DNA of 64,000 nucleotides from Anaspis maculata (taxonomy: Eukaryota; Arthropoda; Insecta; Coleoptera; Scraptiidae): contig OX421964.1 of NCBI GenBank assembly GCA_949128115.1, positions 15,214,892-15,278,891 on the forward strand. Reading direction: 5' to 3'. The translations under genes and the position numbers were made by a program. Position 1 is the stretch's first letter. Every line of letters begins with the position of its first letter. The notes below the pieces were generated by a model. The model was not told the origin of the DNA, did no database searches, and saw only the letters and a list, made by a program, of their open reading frames with translations. Shown piece after piece: positions 58,801-64,000 of the stretch.

Positions 58801-60561
58801 ATCTTTTTTTCTGTCTTGAACAGTAAGACCGCTATGGGATAGCTAAGCTAGGATGGACCTATTATTATTTGTCAAGAATGTCAAGATAATACTGTTAAAA
58901 CCGCGAAGTTTTTTTTAAAAGTTGAAGATTTGTTCAAAAGTTGAAAGATTGAACAAGTGAGTGCACAGATTGAATGTTATTGGGTTTCAAATCTGAACGA
59001 TCTTTAGACCCCTGATAACTTCAATGTTGCGCTGTTTAAATGTAGATGCCCATGACACAGGTATGCTATGGAGTTTTTTAAATTCATTACCTCGTGTAAA
59101 GTTCTGCTTAAGGCGGCGCTCGATTTCTTATTGACAGCATTGGAATTGGTCTCGGCCGGCATCGAACTGACCCTCAGCTGCTGGAGTAGCTTCAGCGAGA
59201 GCGACCGTCCGGTGCCCTCGTAACCGTTGATGGTGGAAGCCATGAACACCAAGTACGGACCCAGCATCGCCTTGACGTACGGCAAAGGAATCGCGGCCGC
59301 TTCATCAATGACCAGGAGCTCAGCCTGCGACAACTTCTCGCTGTCCGTCGGAGAAATGTACTGGATCGTCTGTCGGTTATTGACGAAAACGTTGACCCGA
59401 ACTATGGCCTTGTTGAACTCCGGATTCGTCGACTGTATAATGCTGTAATCGGCATTGTCCTTGTACTCCAGCACGTCGAAACCTTTGAAGATGAATTCGA
59501 AAAACGTGTTCAAGTTCTCCGGACTGGGACTGGTCACGAAAATGTTGGCATAACCGAAGGAGACGGCGGCCGCCACGGCCAACCCGAGCGCGGCACTCTT
59601 GCCTCTGCCCCTGGGAGCCGTCAGCGAAACCGTATGCCTGAGCGTCTTCTCCGAAGCCGCCTCCACGAACTTCAACAGCGCTTTGGCTTGATCAAAAGTC
59701 TTACATAAACCAAGCAAATTTCCAATCGGCTGCGTATCTTGCAATTCCTTTTGCAAATTCGCCAGTTCTACATCGTTTTCTGACAGCTCTCTTGCGTTTT
59801 CGACAGGGTTCACGTGCAAATTATGCGAAGAAATTGGCAAAACGGTCAGCTGATCGTCCACAACCAAGCAGCGTTTGCACGAAGCCAGTGACAACAGGAA
59901 TCGTTCGTTGAACCGGCAAACGACATCTTGATGTGCTTCGGTCCTGAACCTCAAGTGCACGTCCATGCACATTGTGTACAGCTGCTTCAGTGAAGTCACC
60001 GATCGTAACAACAATACAATCAAGCCGCCGCCTTCGACGGTTTCTACGGTACGCGCCAGCAAATTCGGCGTCAGCGCTTCGAAATCTTGCAGCACGCACA
60101 TTCCGTACGTGTTACCCAAGATTTTGTGTGTTTCTGAATAGTAACAGTATCTGATTTTGGTAGAAGACAAGAACAGCTCGAACGGGTCGTCTTCGCACAG
60201 CATCTTTGCGTTTTTGATCTTGTACTGCACGTCTTTCATGCGCTTCTTTCGGTTGCTGCTGAAGCCCAGCTCTTTCTTGTAGCACCACAGCACCGTCGGC
60301 CTGGCTTTGACTTCGGCTTTGGCCAACATGTGGTGTAAAATTACCACCTGAAATACAGATCAGTCAAGATACTTTTTCAATATAAAAAGGGGAGAAATAA
60401 GGATACTGATATATATATCAAGAAACTGAAGCGAGGAACTTGGAAATCCTTACTTGATCCTTGCTCTTGTCTCCAACGATGACGAACAGGGTCCTGTGGC
60501 CCAATTTAACGCCGTTTTCGATCATCACGCGGATCCTGTTGTCGATTTTCTTTCGCACCAT
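41610..60561 (-). CDS. Nat10: RNA cytidine acetyltransferase NAT10
   Basis: Nucleolar enzyme that makes N4-acetylcytidine on 18S rRNA and, with an adaptor, tRNA, using ATP and acetyl-CoA. Exons, minus strand: 60454-60561, 59091-60347, 54251-54481, 42626-43594, 41790-42169, 41610-41709 (TAG). All junctions are GT-AG and in phase, giving 1014 aa, close to the family's roughly 1025. It starts MVRKKIDNRIRVMIENGVKL. The helicase-like domain has the P-loop PRGRGKSAALG (residues about 281-291) and DEAA at 384-387. The GNAT domain has HPDYQGMGYGAKAL, with the acetyl-CoA loop at 629-634. The tail is lysine-rich (KKKKKKKQKQK), a likely nucleolar signal. No key residue appears missing. Introns 2 and 3 (4.6 and 10.7 kb) are filled with repeats; the others are 80-456 bp. 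Confidence 0.95.
42470..42600. repeat. dispersed repeat, copy 1
   Basis: About 130 bp in NAT10 intron 4 shares blocks such as AAAGTTTTGAACTTTGACAT and GATTCTTTTGTT-like sequence with 57850-57985 in NAT10 intron 2, same orientation. Family unknown. Confidence 0.55.
43595..44713. other. NAT10 intron 3, proximal part
   Basis: About 1.1 kb of non-coding sequence after exon 4 in genomic order. No repeat or gene was delimited. Confidence 0.35.
44714..46357. mobile_element. 1.6-kb foldback element in NAT10 intron 3
   Basis: Two arms of about 0.8 kb are inverted copies (AGTACA(G/A)GAAA(A/G)ATAG at the outer ends; GCATGCACCTTTAAATGAAA-type blocks near the middle), with the turn around 45540. No ORF of note and no clear target duplication. 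Confidence 0.65.
46404..46606. repeat. 21-bp tandem array, left arm
   Basis: About nine copies of AAACTGTAAATTTACACTTTG; each unit contains the palindrome GTAAATTTAC. Confidence 0.85.
47748..47824 (+). ncRNA. tRNA-like sequence (pseudo-tRNA or SINE head)
   Basis: A perfect B-box GGTTCGAATCC (47801-47811) sits in a short TpsiC-like stem. It is preceded by an A-box-like TAGCTTAG(N)CG (47753) and a weak anticodon-arm-like hairpin, and it ends ACGCCA. The acceptor stem does not pair well and the anticodon loop lacks T at position 33, so a functional tRNA is unlikely. Confidence 0.4.
48300..48423. repeat. hairpin with GTTCCCAAAGTAC arms
   Basis: Imperfect inverted repeat: TATATGCC.CGTTCCCAAAGTAC on the left and its inverse at about 48395-48423, plus TTTATG / CATAAA pairing. 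Confidence 0.5.
48895..50165. repeat. about 119-bp tandem array, 11 copies
   Basis: Anchoring on (G)CCAAGATGG gives starts at 48956, 49077, 49195, 49313, 49433, 49551, 49659, 49776, 49901, 50019 and 50137, that is steps of 108-125 bp. Each unit typically carries ATATGGCGGCC and AAGATGGCGGC, followed by an A/T-rich half. Confidence 0.85.
50590..50826. repeat. 21-bp tandem array, right arm
   Basis: About ten copies of CAAAGTGTAAATTTACAGTTT, the inverse of the left-arm array, with two local rearrangements. Confidence 0.85.
50866..51081 (+). pseudogene. non-LTR retrotransposon 3'-end fragment
   Basis: The frame reads VICSVCYLNESESLEHLLFR then CPLYEGLRHSLP, the Cys-x2-Cys...His...Cys zinc-finger-like tail common at the end of LINE reverse transcriptases, and stops at 51081. 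The catalytic domain is absent. It begins immediately at the border of the 46369-50862 element, so the rest may have been lost or displaced. Confidence 0.55.
51587..52998. mobile_element. 1.4-kb foldback element in NAT10 intron 3
   Basis: Outer ends AATAAACTGCTTGACAATT are inverted copies. The arms (about 51587-52270 and 52330-52998) match along nearly their whole length, leaving a short loop. No coding capacity and no clear target duplication. Confidence 0.7.
52999..54250. other. NAT10 intron 3, distal part
   Basis: Non-coding sequence between a foldback element and exon 3. No feature was delimited. Confidence 0.3.
54482..55479. other. NAT10 intron 2, before the tandem array
   Basis: Non-coding. 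An ATACAGGGTGG end-like motif at about 54550 resembles termini of mariner-like MITEs, but no partner end was found. Confidence 0.3.
55480..56980. repeat. about 268-bp tandem array with dimeric order
   Basis: Six units anchored on GCGGCG at 55505, 55768, 56034, 56307, 56574 and 56846 (steps 263-273 bp). Units alternate between two types: one continues GGGAAATATGACAATCAGTG (clearest after units 1 and 3; unit 5 is a diverged member), the other GAGGTAACATTA (units 2, 4). The true repeat is therefore a dimer of about 530-540 bp. Located in NAT10 intron 2. Confidence 0.85.
57256..57304. repeat. GGAC microsatellite
   Basis: About twelve tandem GGAC units, followed within about 60 bp by AAAATGCGCTAAAAA, the inverse of the AGCGCATTTTC motif seen beside CTGT or CCGT tracts elsewhere in the window. 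Confidence 0.9.
57850..57985. repeat. dispersed repeat, copy 2
   Basis: Second copy of the unit at 42470-42600, sharing AAAGTTTTGAACTTTGACAT and the preceding TGAATAAT(A/C)AAATG blocks. Confidence 0.55.
58146..58341. mobile_element. 196-bp MITE, intact copy
   Basis: Inverted ends ATGGCGGCTTTACAGAACTT with inner inverted GTCGCCGGCGACA. A degraded relative lies at 24403-24590 in the opposite orientation. NAT10 intron 2. Confidence 0.7.
58659..58797. repeat. hairpin MITE
   Basis: Inverted ends AATAGCTGTATTACACTAC on both sides with inner TTCTTGTACAAT inversions; about 139 bp. Confidence 0.6.
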
Positions 60562-62944
60562 TTTGATTTGGCTTGGTTTTTACAATAAAAAGGACTACTT
60601 TACGTTTCACGCACTGAAAATAAACTGAAAAACTGAAAACCGAACTGGACTGCAGCCATGTGCGTTCCGCGCTCCGTTAGTGGTTTGAGGTTATGTCGAA
60701 ATGTCATAAATGACATCAGTGACGTCTATGGCAGAAACGTCAGTTGGTTCCAGTGGCGTAGCAAAAAAACTTTCACCAATAATGTAGCAGCGATGACGGT
60801 AATTTAGTAATTTTATGTTTTATGTGAACTCTTTGACAAACGAAAAAGCATCTTCTCACTTCTCACTTCTCATCCATTAATATACCTATTCCGTCGGAAT
60901 ATTGTGGACACAGTGCGCACGCAATATAACTATATTCAAAATTGAGGTTGGCAAGTCTGACGGGAGTGACCGGCATAGGTCGCGGGAACATAACGTCACC
61001 TTGGCACCCGCTATGGCAACGTTGCAAGTATTCATGCTTCTGCGCGAGCTAGGAAAAGTCAAAGCCTGCAGATTTTCAGCCACCGATTTAACATAGAAAA
61101 ATAGATGACAAGAATAAGCTCCTGATTTCCATGCTAAATTATGCTAAATTATGTTGTCCATGTGCACTGCTGTCGAAAAAATGAATTCCGCTCGTAATTT
61201 CCGGAGAGAACGAAAAAGCCGTTTTCACTGTATAACTGGTTGCCTAGAAAGTGATATTTCATGAGAATACACATGAAATGAAACTCCAGTGCTTCTTTCA
61301 TAAGGTTTTTGCAGCCAGGCACGCAACAAACTGCCCGTAATTAAAAAAAAAACGTAAAACACAAAATCTGTGATATAAGCCTATACAATTTTATTAAAAT
61401 TATTGTTTTGGACATATACTGGACTGGACTGGAAAAATATATAATTCATTGTAAAAGGGCACTGTGCAAAACCCAGCCGGAAATCTTTATTCTTATGGAA
61501 AACAAGCGTAGCTCATATAATTTTTTAGTTAGAGAAAACACAAGGACTGCCTCTTGTAGAAGACACTTCACTCTATCAATTCTTTCTTGGCGCATTTTTC
61601 TGTTAAACTAGCCAGTTTTGAGATACACGCTTCTATAGACGAAGTTATACGAGATTTTCCCTGCGTGTTCGGAATTACCCTAAATTTTGTACGTGTTTTG
61701 CACAGCTTAGGTGGGGACCAGCCAAATGTGTTTAACAGGCACATGATCATGGAATTTTTAATTTATCTTATTTGGGAGACGATTTAGGAACCGCTGAGAC
61801 TCATTCATATCACCCGTAAAACTGAAAATCATTACCCGCACCTCATGAAACATGTTTCGCCCTATAAATTAAATCTCCTCCATTTTTATTCTACAACAAG
61901 CCGTTTTTGAGATATCCGCTGTTAAGCAGCGTCGGAGCGGGTGTCTAGAGCGCGCTCTTCGAGCTTGTAGAACTTCGAACGGTGATTGCAAGAGCTGGGT
62001 GGGAGTTAGCTGATTAGTGTATTCAACCTTTTCGATGCAAAATTTACTCAGAAATATTTTTGGTCACTTACTAATTTTGCATTTGAGCAACCGTTTAGCC
62101 GAAAATTGAAAAAAACCAGTTGGAAGTCACTTGAAGGGTGGTTTACACCCTCAAAACTTGGTTAATGTGGGGAGGACGGACGGGGACTTTTTTATTTGAC
62201 TAAGAAGATATCAGTGATGACCAGTGTCAAAGACCGGTCTTTTAGGACCAAAAGCGATTGTGAAATTTCAATTTATTTGAAATTGCTGCATTGCATATGG
62301 GGCACTTTTTCGTGATATAACCCAAAAAATTGTTTTCAAAGGGATTGACAACTCATACATTGTATGCAGAACATAATGATGAGCAATTTCGTCCTCAACG
62401 GTTTTTTTGTCAGATCAGCCATTTATCAGATATCTACCTTGAAACACAGCGTTACATAAATTTCTCGTGGCGCGCTTGAAACTATACCCCCCACTTCAAC
62501 CGCTGTTTACGCGAATTGGGTGGAACCTAGACATGTGGTTGATACACGGGGTTGATAAGACCTTTTCAATGCAGATTTTAGTGGGAAATATTTTGAGTTC
62601 TATACTTATTTTACGTGCAAGTGACCGTTTGGCAGAAAAATGAGTAAAACCAGCACCGTGTCACTTTTAGGGGCGGTTTTCACCCCATAGCTCGGCTAGC
62701 GCCAACCGGACACTTGGGGACTTTTTTTTGGTGAATAAGAACATGCTTCCGAATGTCTCTGCGAAATTTCAGCTTTATATCAAAGATGTCTATCTCTACC
62801 ATATAAAATCATCAAACGGTCCTGGACAGGCAGGCTGTGGTCTGACCATTGGCAAGCAAATGAGGCTGATTTTGGCCTGGCCACAGCCTGTCTAGAGGTA
62901 GAGGAGGAAAGTTTTTGATCATTGCGGCCAAAATAAAGTGGACG
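60562..62944. other. upstream of NAT10, nothing recognised
   Basis: Contains the NAT10 promoter region; GTGACGTC at about 60719 is CRE-like. A diverged duplicated segment is visible (about 62030-62230 against 62550-62770; shared TTTTCRATGCA, CAC.TTNARGGG.GGTTT and GGGGACTTTTTT blocks). A CAGGCTGTGG hairpin lies at 62824-62895. No gene found. Confidence 0.4.
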
Positions 62945-63292
62945 CAGTGTTGCCAGTGTCAGTACTTTTGTACTGAATTCAGTACTCTTGCAATTAAAAA
63001 AGTACGCAAGTACCTCGTTGATAACTTCGGTATGTTTTCCATTTTACGATTTCCTGTTCTGTTTAGTAAAAACTTGGAGAACAGCTAGAGCAAAAACACA
63101 AAAATCATGGCATATTAATGTTTTTAGGTTGATAAAGCTCACTTATCTTAGTATTTTGAATTTTAGAAGTTTAGAACTACCGTTGATTTGAGCAAATATC
63201 TTGCAAAATCCAAAGTCAGTACGCTGTCTTTCGAATTCAGTACGTTTTTAAAGCCAGTTCGGTTCTTTCATTTCGCTACTTCTGGCAACACG
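62945..63292. mobile_element. hAT-like MITE
   Basis: Ends share GTGTTGCCAG in inverted order, and both flanks read GTGGACG (62938-62944, 63293-63299), seven of a probable 8-bp duplication. Inside, CAGTAC words recur near both ends. About 348 bp, no ORF recognised. Confidence 0.55.
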
Positions 63293-63299
63293 GTGGACG

Positions 63300-64000
63300 A
63301 CAATGTCAACGAGTTGCCTTGCTGTCATGCGGCGTTCAGGCCAGAATCCTGAGAAATCTGTCAACTGTCGTCCACTTTAAAAAGTCCGCAACGGTACTAT
63401 GCAACCAAAAACACACATCGGCCTCTTTTTAGCGCATTTTCGTAGGAAATACGCTATTAGCCGCGCTTTGATGTCCGTCTGTCCGTCTGTCCGTCTTGAA
63501 CTCCTCCTAAACGAAAAGTCATGGTGGTATCGGGTTTTTTGCAAATTAACTCTGATTGTCTGCGAGTGGGAATAGGCACAAAAAATATTTGGTTTGACTG
63601 CGCGATTGCAAGAAAAAAATTAGAATGTGTTTAGAAAGTCTGTATTCAACGCTACGGTGGTGAACTTCTACATGGAGGAATCTTGCGAACCGTTCTAGAT
63701 ACATGCCTACATGCAGCGAACAAAAGATGCAGAAAAAAAATGAAGACATCCTTAGTGGAAAAATTAACCTGATTCATTCATTCTCAAGAAAGATATCTCT
63801 ATTTTTAGGAGGAATCTATACTTATGCACTTTTATGCGGATGCGATTTTCAAGTCGCGGTGCTGCGGTTCAGCAAGCTGCAAAAAGCAACAGCATCTCAA
63901 GAACAAGATCCTGGAGAAATAGGAGGCAAATAGGCTCTTCCAGAAGGTTCTTCGCGCAATTTATCCTTATATCCACTGCCACTGCTGATTGCACCAACCA
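63300..64000. other. window end, no recognised gene
   Basis: Contains the dispersed TTTAGCGCATTTTCG motif with a CCGTCTGT tract (63428-63505). A 76-codon open frame at 63703-63933 has no recognisable domain and is probably chance. Confidence 0.3.

Noticed and set aside
63703..63933. 76-codon plus-strand frame near the window end
   Set aside because: No domain, no paralogue in view and no splice context; likely chance.

Overview
This window looks like nuclear DNA of an insect, most likely a beetle. The DNA is AT-rich, genes are split by GT-AG introns, and tandem odorant receptor (OR) genes sit beside conserved animal genes. The species call is inference; no search was possible.

Layout, left to right. 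(1) 12-15820, plus strand: a tandem cluster of insect ORs. It holds one copy broken by two transposon insertions in exon 1 (12-6432), one intact 5-exon gene (8721-10726), a short exon-1 relic (12727-12831) and a second intact 5-exon gene (13367-15820). (2) 16227-29234, minus strand: the tyrosine kinase Ack, with a SAM-like N-terminus, kinase, SH3 and CRIB domains in six exons. Its C-terminal end is not recognised in the window, so the OR cluster may lie inside a further Ack intron. (3) 29612-41543, plus strand: mitochondrial ribosomal protein L20 (166 aa, three exons), with an 11.4-kb second intron packed with nested transposons. (4) 41610-60561, minus strand: the RNA cytidine acetyltransferase NAT10, complete in six exons (1014 aa), converging tail-to-tail on mRpL20 with 66 bp between stop codons. 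(5) 60562-64000: no recognisable gene.

Coding DNA is a small fraction; the rest is mostly mobile and repeated DNA. Several elements can be delimited exactly from target-site duplications and internal 'empty site' comparisons: Harbinger-type, hAT-type, P-type, piggyBac-type and mariner-type elements. There are also several long inverted-repeat (foldback) elements of 1-4 kb, and tandem arrays with periods of about 21, 119, 268 and 273 bp. The most striking structure is a four-level nest of insertions at 31926-36174, readable because an undisturbed copy of the outermost element lies about 1.7 kb away at 30079-30211.

The three conserved genes do not form a pathway. They share arrangement: Ack and mRpL20 start head-to-head 377 bp apart, and mRpL20 and NAT10 end tail-to-tail. 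I found no clearly new molecular system. The items most worth following are the doubly inserted OR with P-element remains, the possible OR-in-Ack nesting, the GC-AG intron in the Ack kinase domain, the foldback elements, and the higher-order tandem arrays.
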